Part shown: positions 44,331 through 52,600 of the stretch, one piece after another | Layout: every line of letters starts with the position of its first letter | Numbering within the stretch: position 1 is the first letter of the stretch | Origin: Blautia faecicola | GTDB taxonomy: Bacteria; Bacillota; Clostridia; Lachnospirales; Lachnospiraceae | NCBI RefSeq assembly: GCF_004123145.1 | Contig: NZ_SDKC01000001.1 | Coordinates: 1,755,501-1,819,500 of the forward strand | Length of the DNA: 64,000 nucleotides | Reading direction: 5' to 3' | The notes under the pieces: generated by a model | Seen by the model: only the letters and a program-made list of their open reading frames with translations | What the model was told of the DNA's origin: nothing | Databases searched by the model: none | Position numbers and translations under genes: made by a program

Positions 44331-46186
44331 TCTTCTCGTCTCACATTAATGTAATCTTCTGGCTCTGCAAGAACGGCATCACCATTTGAAATATATCCTG
44401 TCCAGGTATCCTTCACAGAAGTATCTCCTCCGTCAAACACTATATTATCATCTGTCGGATAGGCCTCCATGTGTTGTGGTGTCGCCAGGCAGGTTACTGT
44501 AAAAGTATCATCGTCCTGAATTTGTTTTCCGTCCTTTGTAACTTTGCTCAATGTGTAACCATCATCTGTTTTCTTAATTTCCACAGAAATACCACTGACT
44601 ACAGGCAGAGAACCACAGTTAAACGGAATAAAGCCTCCCTCATAGCCTTCTACAAAATTTTTAACTGTCTCTTTCAGTTCAGCACCGCTCATCTTACTGC
44701 TGTAAGCCGAAAGACTATTTGGCATGATCATGTCTCCCGCCATTTTTTCTGTGTAACCGGCTTTCAGTACGTTTCCCGTAAAGCTGTTTCCGGTTGCGAT
44801 CAGCACATCTGTCCCATAGATGCCACGCAGAGTGTTTGCCATAACAGAATATGCTGCATTTCCTCCACTGCTGCGAAAGCGGTTTGAATAGGATTTCTGT
44901 GAATCCAGCACGATATCCTCAGAAGCAGATTCTTCCTCAAGAAGCTGAGAATTAAATGACTGATACGCCTGCTCTGCATCGTATTCTCCAGAGATCATTT
45001 TGGAAACCACATCCTGAGAAACAGAGAAGAAATCATTTGACGCAATGCGGATATACATATGGTTTTCTTCGATCACAGGTTTCACATTCTTCAGATATTC
45101 TGTAAGCTTAAGATCCACATCCTGACTGTAGCTTAACAGATCCTGTCCATCATAAACAATCCTGTTCTGCGCATCCGCTGAAAGCATTGTGTTCAGCACC
45201 TTCATTGCTTTCTTTCTGCGTGTTTCATCTTTTGTCAGATCACGGTTTAAAGCCACCTGGAAATATGGCGTAGTCATAATCCACTTTTCACCGTTCTCCT
45301 GAAAGAATGGAAGAAATGTCGTGTTTATGCCCTGATCCTGAAACATTTTTACACCGGCAGAACTGCCAAAGTACATGGCAAGCTTGCCGCTTTGATACAT
45401 CTCAACTATATCGTCATAATTCATATCCAGATCATCCTGGCTAAGCCCTGTATCCTGGATGAACTGCTCCATACGTTCAAAAGCCTTCGGCCAGACAGTA
45501 CTGTCCAGGCCTTCTCTCTTTATATTATCCGGGTCACTGTAGGTGGTACGCCACTTGCGTCCGTCTACAGAAGACAGCTCTGATGCTGACAGACCCTGCA
45601 GTGTTTCCATACAGGTATAATCATAATAATAGTCTGCAGTAAACCCACGGATTCCCACCTCTTCAAATGCCTCGCAGGCAGAGACAAAGCTTTCATAATC
45701 TGTTGGCAACGGGATATCGTATTTTTCAAAAAGGTCTTTATTCACTACAAAACCATGCGCATCTGCACACACCGGAAGCCAGTTTACGCTTCCATCTTCA
45801 TTCATAAAACTACTGAGATATGTATCATAGACAGCTCCTGCCACATTGGTTGTGGAAAGATCCATCAGACTGTCTTTCAGCGGACTTGCATCATGTAGTG
45901 AAAAACGACAGCAGGTTATAATATCCGGCAGTCCACCGTTTTCCTTAAGAAACCTGTAGAAATCCAGGTCATTATTCCCTACTACAAATTCAACATTGAT
46001 ATCCGGGAGCTGTTCCTGAATGTATGGTGCATATTTCTCATACAGGTTTGTGGTCCATAAATACACCGTGATTGTTTCTGCATCTTCTTTTTCCGCACTC
46101 TTCCAGCCACAGCCTGAAAGAAGTGTTACGGCTGTCACCATCGCCAAAAGCACAGCCAAAACTCTGTTCCATTTTTTCTTTTTCAT
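44327..46186 (-). CDS. Solute-binding lipoprotein apparently fused to a 5'-nucleotidase C-terminal-type domain
   Basis: 619-residue lipoprotein: signal with lipobox LLSGC, then a family-1 extracellular solute-binding domain (about 35-410; DINVEFVVGNNDLDFYRFL, a typical ABC sugar-binding fold). The last 200 residues do not belong to that fold. They read NAAYSVMANTLRGIYGTDVL, YSSKMSGAELKETVKNF, LPVVSGISVEIKKT and DGKQIQDDDTFTVTC, matching the pattern of the nucleotide-binding C-terminal domain of 5'-nucleotidases, without the metallophosphatase half and without the GGDG(F/Y) motif. No permease or ATPase genes are near; the next gene is a kinase in ATGA overlap. Start at 46186 follows AGAGGAGG. 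Confidence 0.8.
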   Translation of the reverse strand: MKKKKWNRVLAVLLAMVTAVTLLSGCGWKSAEKEDAETITVYLWTTNLYEKYAPYIQEQLPDINVEFVVGNNDLDFYRFLKENGGLPDIITCCRFSLHDASPLKDSLMDLSTTNVAGAVYDTYLSSFMNEDGSVNWLPVCADAHGFVVNKDLFEKYDIPLPTDYESFVSACEAFEEVGIRGFTADYYYDYTCMETLQGLSASELSSVDGRKWRTTYSDPDNIKREGLDSTVWPKAFERMEQFIQDTGLSQDDLDMNYDDIVEMYQSGKLAMYFGSSAGVKMFQDQGINTTFLPFFQENGEKWIMTTPYFQVALNRDLTKDETRRKKAMKVLNTMLSADAQNRIVYDGQDLLSYSQDVDLKLTEYLKNVKPVIEENHMYIRIASNDFFSVSQDVVSKMISGEYDAEQAYQSFNSQLLEEESASEDIVLDSQKSYSNRFRSSGGNAAYSVMANTLRGIYGTDVLIATGNSFTGNVLKAGYTEKMAGDMIMPNSLSAYSSKMSGAELKETVKNFVEGYEGGFIPFNCGSLPVVSGISVEIKKTDDGYTLSKVTKDGKQIQDDDTFTVTCLATPQHMEAYPTDDNIVFDGGDTSVKDTWTGYISNGDAVLAEPEDYINVRREE

Positions 46187-46212
46187 TATGAGTCCTCCTC
46201 TGAGTTTCCTTT

Positions 46213-46494
46213 TCATTTCTTCTGTCTTACAGTGTCAAAATACCCGATAATTCCTATGCATACGTCTTTCTTCACAGGCGACCACAATGTATGCAATTTC
46301 AGTTTATACATCTGACTGTTATTTTCCACCGTCACTTTTATCTGCACAGAGATTTCTTTATTTTGTACAGATGTCTGGTGTAACAAACCCCGAATATATT
46401 GAACATCTTCTTCAATTACTCCAAATTCTTTGAACAGATCAAATTTCGGATCATCCCTCTGACATAATATCTGCTGTTTTCCGTTTAAGATAGT
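46213..46494 (-). pseudogene. C-terminal fragment of a PAS-like signalling protein
   Basis: Open frame without a start after a TGA: ILNGKQQILCQRDDPKFDLF, KEFGVIEEDVQYIRGLL, then MYKLKLHTLWSPVKKDVCIG and IIGYFDTVRQKK before TGA at 46213. The WSP..V..IGIIG ending looks like the last strands of a PAS domain. Probably what is left of a deleted gene in front of the lipoprotein. Confidence 0.5.
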
Positions 46495-46519
46495 TCATTG
46501 ACCTGAAATTGCATTGTAA

Positions 46520-46766
46520 TCAATTGAGTTCATTCGAAAGTCTCTGTATCTCATTGTAATATTTATTATCATCCATCCCTTTATCAGGCATTTTCGAAAA
46601 CTGACGACTCAGTTCTTTCAGACACTTAAGGAGGATTGGATTAAACGATAAGATGATCATCATTTTTAGATATCTCTTTCTTTGACTGTCCACGTCCAGA
46701 CAAGACAGCAGTTGCTACAAGTACACCTGACACCACTGCTATCAGACAACGTTTTGCCTTTTTCAT
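46520..46766 (-). pseudogene. Frameshifted lipoprotein 5' remnant under the riboswitch
   Basis: From the ATG at 46766 (ribosome site GAGGAAAAT) reads MKKAKRCLIAVVSGVLVATA then VLSGRGQSKKEISKND, i.e. a lipoprotein signal whose lipobox Cys has become Arg; the frame ends at 46641. A second frame overlapping it (start 46663) continues KCLKELSRQFSKMPDKGMDD and ends LSNELN at 46520. The two are best explained as one frameshifted gene. It is the first gene after the c-di-GMP riboswitch. Confidence 0.5.
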
Positions 46767-46829
46767 ACTTTTATTTTCCTCATTCTTTCCTGATAAAATC
46801 ATTATTGTTACATCTATGAAATAACACCG

Positions 46830-46856
46830 AAAAAAGCACTGTCATACAGACAGTGC
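46830..46856 (-). terminator. Expression-platform terminator of the c-di-GMP riboswitch
   Basis: Minus-strand GCACTGTC-TGTAT-GACAGTGC followed by TTTTTT, about 12 nt after the aptamer. Confidence 0.88.
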
Positions 46857-46865
46857 ACGTCATTT

Positions 46866-46950
46866 TATGCAACTGGCTGCCATTTTACAGGCCCTGTAGC
46901 TTTGCGTCCCAGACTTTCATCTGGTTTGCCGATTTCCTTATTATGGATTA
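46866..46950 (-). ncRNA. Cyclic di-GMP-I (GEMM-I) riboswitch aptamer
   Basis: The minus strand contains GGCAAACC, stem CCAGA with GAAA tetraloop and TCTGG, then GGACGCAAAGCTA, the tetraloop-receptor side GGGCCTGTAAA, ATGG and GCAGCCAGTTGC, in the order and spacing of the GEMM-I consensus. A promoter lies 22 bp upstream and an intrinsic terminator just downstream, so it controls transcription of the minus-strand genes that follow: the lipoprotein remnant, then the solute-binding lipoprotein and two hybrid kinases. The direction of control (on or off) cannot be told by eye. Confidence 0.93.
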
Positions 46951-46971
46951 CTTATGCAAAAAACTGATTTT

Positions 46972-47000
46972 ATTATACTATAGCACTCTACTGTACACAA
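46972..47000 (-). promoter_or_regulatory. Promoter of the riboswitch transcript
   Basis: Minus-strand TTGTGT (46995-47000), 17 bp, TATAAT (46972-46977). Confidence 0.75.
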
Positions 47001-47029
47001 GATAAACATTACCATTTTAACGCCCGAAA

Positions 47030-47063
47030 GAAAAAAAGCGAAGTGTTTATCGTAACACTCCGC
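47030..47063 (-). terminator. Terminator upstream of the riboswitch promoter
   Basis: Minus-strand GCGGAGTGTT-ACGAT-AAACACTTCGC followed by TTTTTTTC; ends whatever is read from 47216. Confidence 0.8.
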
Positions 47064-47216
47064 CGAAAGCCTAACCGGTTTGAGCCAGCCATTTCCGGCT
47101 GCAATTGCATTGGCGATATCGCAGGTATCACTGGATGTCCAGTCTGTCATGACAAATTCTCATCGATTTTTGGACTCCCATCGAGTCCAGTCCAAGTTCT
47201 TTTTTGTTTTAGCCAT
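47064..47216 (-). pseudogene. Short unknown reading frame with an internal TGA
   Basis: An ATG at 47216 with a very good ribosome site (AGAGGGGGATAAA) reads MAKTKKNLDWTRWESKNR, hits TGA at 47160-47162, and continues in the same frame as EFVMTDWTSSDTCDIANAIA, AGNGWLKPV into the terminator. The repeated D-W-T pattern and the single frame suggest one small gene broken by a nonsense change. Family not recognised. Confidence 0.35.
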
Positions 47217-47252
47217 TTTATCCCCCTCTTATTTCATCCTATAATTGATTTA

Positions 47253-47548
47253 ACGCATTTACCATCTGCTCAAGCATCTCACTGGCGGAGATGTTGCTGA
47301 TTATGTTGGATTTAGTAAATCTTACTTTTTCTGCTTATTTCAAGAAAACACTTGGTTTCTCAGTCAGTGCATTTATCCTGCGCTGTAAACCGGAAGAAGG
47401 AAGAGAACTTCTGCAATACACGGATAAGTCCATCAGTACGATCAGCGAATTCCTGTGCTTTTCCAGCCAGAGTCATTTTCATACCGCATTCAAAAAACAA
47501 TTCGGAATGACACCTTCTGAGTATAGGAAGAGGACCTGCAACACTTAA
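47253..47548 (+). pseudogene. AraC-type DNA-binding domain, twice frameshifted
   Basis: The last 60 codons read YFKKTLGFSVSAFILRC, then FSSQSHFHTAFKKQFGMTPS EYRK, a clear AraC C-terminal helix-turn-helix. Upstream the sense jumps frame: ISLAE in one frame, VADYVGFSKSYFF in the next, then back at YFKKTLG. The N-terminal sensor part is missing. It runs opposite to the riboswitch transcript. Confidence 0.7.
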
Positions 47549-47666
47549 CCTCCATTTTTTTCTTTGCAGAAAATATCCGTTCCGTTACAAGTCGTAATTC
47601 TTCAATCATATAATCGCAGACTACTATCTGATGGCTCTCTGTTAAGCAGGCATGAAAAATAACTTT

Positions 47667-48599
47667 TTACCAGCCTTTTAACACAGATACATTATAATTC
47701 ACAGGATTGTTCACACCGTTTTTTGCCATTCTTCGCCACTCTTTGGGAACTGTACCTACAATCTGCTTAAAATTACGGATAAACGTACCTGTTGTCTGAA
47801 AACCGACACGCAGTGCAATATCCGACAGGTTATCATCCGAACGTTCCAGAATTTCACATGCCTTTTTTATCCTTATCAGATTGATATATTCTGCCGGAGA
47901 GATGTTAAGATACTCTTTGAATTTTCTCCGTAAATGTGTCTCGCTCATATGAGCTACCTGTAGCAGTTCTTCGATACCGATATCTTCCTGATAATTCTTT
48001 TCGATATATTCCAGAACATGCAATATACTTTCCAACACTTTATCGTGAATATTCATTGTCTCTGTAAAATTTGCTTCCGGATTCAGCCTCACCAGTTCTA
48101 TAAGCACTGCCAGAAGTTTCGCTTTTACCGCCAACGAATACATTTCTCCTTTCGCACGCATCTCATCGAGAATACTTTTTATCAGGAAACTACATTCACC
48201 CCCTTCACCGGGGGACAGCACTAACGTTCTTTCCTGTAGTCTTTTTACAATCTGTTCTGTTTTTAGCACTTGTCCCGGCATTGCCTGTTTCAGAAAACTT
48301 TCTTCATCTACAAAAAGATATTCCCATTTCTGAATCTTTTCGTTATCTGCCACAGTGTGATGGGGAAAGTTTTTGGGTATCACGGTAATGCACCCTGAAC
48401 TATAGGGAACCATCTTGTCTCCCAGACACATCCATCCCTCGCCTTTATAACAATAACCTATTTCCAGATAATTATGAAAATGCATGGAATCATTTCCGTA
48501 TTCTGTCTCCCATCTTTCCCCTAATAATGCCAGGAGTGGCATTCCCTGCGGCAGTTCATAATATCGCAGTTCTACTCTTTCCTTTTCCACTGTTTTCAA
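47667..48599 (-). CDS. AraC family transcriptional regulator
   Basis: 310-residue regulator with an N-terminal cupin/AraC ligand domain (HFHNYLEIGYCYKGEGWM near residue 40) and a C-terminal double helix-turn-helix (about 200-300: IGIEELLQVAHMSETHLRR and LSDIALRVGFQTTGTFIRNF). Such proteins usually control carbohydrate genes. It begins with TTG at 48599, supported by AGAGG 9 nt upstream. Its place beside the dockerin enzyme operon suggests it controls that operon. Parallel to the operon, separated by a terminator. Confidence 0.88.
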   Translation of the reverse strand: MKTVEKERVELRYYELPQGMPLLALLGERWETEYGNDSMHFHNYLEIGYCYKGEGWMCLGDKMVPYSSGCITVIPKNFPHHTVADNEKIQKWEYLFVDEESFLKQAMPGQVLKTEQIVKRLQERTLVLSPGEGGECSFLIKSILDEMRAKGEMYSLAVKAKLLAVLIELVRLNPEANFTETMNIHDKVLESILHVLEYIEKNYQEDIGIEELLQVAHMSETHLRRKFKEYLNISPAEYINLIRIKKACEILERSDDNLSDIALRVGFQTTGTFIRNFKQIVGTVPKEWRRMAKNGVNNPVNYNVSVLKGW

Positions 48600-48741
48600 A
48601 CTTTTCTACCTCTTTCCATTAAAAACATCTTCCGCAATTTTGTTTTCTTCCGTATAAATACAGATATATTTTACCATACTCATTACAATAGTTGAATCCC
48701 CTCATGTTTTTCTGGAATTTATTTTTTTCAAAATATGGCAT

Positions 48742-48795
48742 AAAAAAATTTGCAGAAGTTTCTGATTGATATTGAGTCAACAACTTCTGCAAACT
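48742..48795 (-). terminator. Terminator of the dockerin enzyme-cohesin operon
   Basis: AAGTTTGCAGAAGTT...AACTTCTGCAAATTTTTTT on the minus strand, 13-bp stem, T-run of seven. Confidence 0.85.
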
Positions 48796-48867
48796 TCTTT
48801 ATTCAGCGGATAGGATAACAGGATTCATTAACCGGGACAACTCCCACAATTTTTGTTCCGGTGCTGT

Positions 48868-49665
48868 CTATCTGCATGTTTTTCTTTTTCTGATAATCCC
48901 AATGATCACTGCTCCTGATACTGTCACCATAGCTGCCGGCCATAAAACATTTACTGTATCCCCCGTTTTAACAGACTTTACTGCATTTGTTTTTCCTTCG
49001 GAGCTGCTCTGTTTTTTACTGCCGGACTGTCCGCTTGAAGAGTTCTTAGCAGACGTATTTTCTATCTGACCGGATATTTTATCATCTTCTTTTTTCGTAA
49101 CAGTTTCTGACGCATCACCACTGTTTTCTTCCTTTTTTTCTTCCTGTCCGGATCCTGTTTTCTCTTCTTTTTCCGGAACAGTTACTGACAAATCCTTCTT
49201 TTCCACTGACACATTGCCACTGTTTCCTGCCAGTTTTTCAACATTTGTCGTAATCTTAATGACATCGCCGGTCTTTACGTTACCATCCAGTTCAAATGTC
49301 ATTGTTGTCAGACATCCCTGTGCAGGCAGCTCCTCGGCCGATGCAAATGCAAGAACGATTTCCCCTTCTTCCTTATTGCCACTTATGCAATCGTTCACCT
49401 CACAGAGGGCATTTGTAACAAGCTCTCCTTTCTCGTTTGCTTTTAAATGAAGCTGGCTGCTGTTATACAGAATCCGTATTTTACCGTTTGTGATCGGATC
49501 TGCACCACTGATATCACACTGAACCTGTATGGTTCGTTGTTTCATGTTGATTCCCTGATTTTTGAGAGTAACGTTACTGTTCTCTGTCGCAAACACCTGA
49601 CAGGTTTGTGCCAGGCAAAGAACAATTGCTGCCACTACTGCTAATTTTCTGATTATATTTTTCAT
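48868..49665 (-). CDS. Surface protein with cohesin-like domain
   Basis: 265 residues: signal peptide (ends VFA), one cohesin-like beta-sandwich at about 30-165 (VTLKNQGINMKQRTIQVQCD, ITNGKIRILYNSSQLHL, GCLTTMTFELDGNVKTGD), a Ser/Glu/Lys linker (165-230), then VKTGDTVNV, a membrane helix and RKRKTCR, i.e. a sorting-signal-like C-terminus with KTGD in place of LPxTG. Cohesins bind dockerins; the gene upstream in the same operon (31 bp away) ends in a dockerin. Most likely it holds that enzyme on the cell surface. The start is supported by AGAAGGG. Confidence 0.78.
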   Translation of the reverse strand: MKNIIRKLAVVAAIVLCLAQTCQVFATENSNVTLKNQGINMKQRTIQVQCDISGADPITNGKIRILYNSSQLHLKANEKGELVTNALCEVNDCISGNKEEGEIVLAFASAEELPAQGCLTTMTFELDGNVKTGDVIKITTNVEKLAGNSGNVSVEKKDLSVTVPEKEEKTGSGQEEKKEENSGDASETVTKKEDDKISGQIENTSAKNSSSGQSGSKKQSSSEGKTNAVKSVKTGDTVNVLWPAAMVTVSGAVIIGIIRKRKTCR

Positions 49666-49696
49666 ATGCTGCCTGCCCTTCTCTCCGAATATCCGA

Positions 49697-52600
49697 TTAA
49701 AATACAGTTATTTTTTCAGAAACCAGTTCCAGAATAGCAGAAGCATCCGCTGTATCGCTTACACCATCTCTGTTCACATCACCAACCAGACATTGTTCTT
49801 CGGTCAGCTCCGTCAACTCCGCATTGTATTTCAGCAGCAATGCACTGTCAGCCGAATCCACAGTTCCATTCAGATCAACATCTCCAAGTATTCTTGCTTC
49901 CATACATTCCTTCGTTAAGGTTTCCAGTACACGATCCACCACTTCCTGAACTGCGTTATCATCCGCATCGACTTTCGCTGCACTGTTATATGCATCCTGA
50001 AGTCCTTCCAGCGTTGTATCCAGATATTTATCCGCATTGTCCAGAATTTCTTTTGCTTTTGCAAGTACGGCTTCCAGTTCTGCCTTGTTTGCTCTTAGCT
50101 GGATACCAGTCATGGCCTCCATCAGCTTTTCATATGCCTGGTTGATATCCGCCGTATCCAGTTTCTGTTCAATAACATGTTTTGCCTCATCCACCGCATT
50201 CTGAAGTATCCCGGTGGAATCCGGTGTGAATTTATCAGATTTTTCCAGTATATTTTCCGCCTGATCAATGAGATCCTGCAATCGTCCATAATCTTTCTGA
50301 AGCATCTGTGTAACCGCTGTGATCAGACTCGTCGTTGCTTCATTTACAGCTGCCTGCCCTGCTTCCACATCTTCATATTCCGTGTTCAGTACTTCTTTTG
50401 CTTTTGTCAGTGCTTCCTGTACTGCCTGAATACTCTCTCCTGTATAATCAGCTGTCGTATCCGGGTCTGCCAGCAGTGTTTCCGCATTATTGATTGCCAT
50501 CTGAAGGCCGGTCTTTTGCACACCGTTTTCCAGATCAGCGTATGCAAGAATCAGATTGCGCCATGCATCATCTACTTCCTGCTGCGAAGCATTTTCATTG
50601 TTTAATACTTCTGTTGCCACATTATATGAATTCAACAGGTTATTCCAGCTTTCTTCAGTAAATGCCTGATCACCGTTTATAATTTCCTGAACCATTGTTA
50701 CTGCTTTTTTGAGACTTGCTTTATTCACTTCAATGGCAACCAGTCCCTCAGATGCGTTCTGCAGATTATTCATTGCTGTTGCCACCTCTTCTTCGGTCGC
50801 ATTTTCATTTTTCAGAACTTCTTCTGCTGCTTTCAGTGCCTGTGTAAATGATGCCCAGGTATTATCCGTATAGTTTCCCTGTGTCAGATCTTTTTTCTCA
50901 TTATAAAGATCCTGTAGTTTGGTCTTGTCAACAGAAGGTGTATCCGTAATTTCAGGATTATCAAGAACAGTAACGGTAAATTCTGCAGTTTTTTCATCTC
51001 CGGCTGCATTTTTAACCTTAAGTGTTACCTGATAGGTTCCATCGGCAAGTCCTTTTTCAATCTGAATCTGCTGTGTTTCTTCATTCCAGGTAATTTTACC
51101 GTCTCCGTTTTCACAGGAAAGAGTTACCTCAAAAGGTCCTGTTCCTTTCAGTGCAAAACTGCTGCTTTCTGTAGTTTCATATCCTTCTGTAATCGTCATA
51201 CCGGAAGGACCTTCGAGGTCAATCGCAACCGGAAGATTCAGCAGAATAGACGGTGCCATATCTGCAGTTGCATTCTTAAAAGCTGCTGCACCTTCGCTGC
51301 TCACAAAATATACTTCCGTTCCGCTGGTTTCACATACTGCCAGTGTAAGAGCATCTTTCCCTGCTTTTATAGCATCCGTAACAAAATCAGTAATATCAAC
51401 TTTTACTTTTGCACCGTTGATTGCCTGATTATCACCGGATGGCTTATCCTGCCCTGCTGTTCCCATATGAAATTCTTCGGACACGCTTGTATTCTCTTCT
51501 GTCAAAGTTTCTGCAAACGTCGGTTTTGTGTTCCATGTAATGGTGTCTGCACTCCAGTCGGCATCCTCAACCGCAGCAACTCTTATACTGTTTGTTGCAT
51601 CCTCATTCGCATTCCTTCTCCTGATTATGTAAGTCAGCATCAGTTCTGCTTTATTATACAGACCTTCTTTTTCTCTTATTTTATCCAGATTAAATTTCAG
51701 ATAAATAATTTTTCCATCAGTTCCGTCACCGGTATTTGTATTGGTGAAATCTTCACTCATCAGACCACTGTTCGGAATCAGAACCGTTGAGAGATATCTG
51801 GTTGTTCCGTAATTACTTTCTTTTTCACCCTTCCAGCTCTGCACATGTGCATCTTCTGCAACAGGAAAGCTCATTGCACTGTTTGTCGGAGAACCAACTT
51901 CAATTTTGACGGTACGTTTCACCTGCTGTTCTGTATAATCGGACACCGCAAAGGTTACTTTATATGATTTTCCGATTTCATCCTCGGATGGTGTCCAGCT
52001 GAATTTACCTGTTGTACTGTCAAAAACGGCTCCGTCCATAGCACTTACATCCGCTTCATGAATCGTCACCTCATCTCCATCGGCATCTTCTGCCTGAAGA
52101 TAGAAGATCAGTGGATTTCCCGCATAAGCCTGCAGACTTTCCGCCGGAGCTGTGATAACCGGAAGTTCATTATCTTTTAGCGGCATACCATTTGCCGTGA
52201 ATGTAAAGTTATCAACATTTTCAACCGTAAGTTTACTCAGCTGGCTTGTATATTCGATCAGTTTTCCGCCAAGATGAAGATTTTCGATTGTAACATTTTT
52301 AATATTACGAAATTCCAGAGGGGAGTCCGCATCGTTAAACCAGCAGTCTCTTACTGTTACTTCTTCCGGATGGAAATTCGTCAGATTTGTCGTATTAGGG
52401 AATCTGAGATTATTTTCTCCATTATCTGCAAAGGAACAGTTGTTAAATACAAGGCTCTCATAATTAGGGGTGCATCCACTCGTACCATTCTGAATACTCA
52501 GTGCACCGCCGCCACCATTCGGACTCCAGCCGGTCACGTGAACCGTATTCATGTTATTGAACGTATAACTCTTCATCTGGTAGCTTCCGCCATTCTCTTT

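Noticed and set aside
44327-46186. Complete ABC sugar importer
   Set aside because: No permease or ATPase gene lies within several kilobases; the adjacent coupled gene is a kinase.
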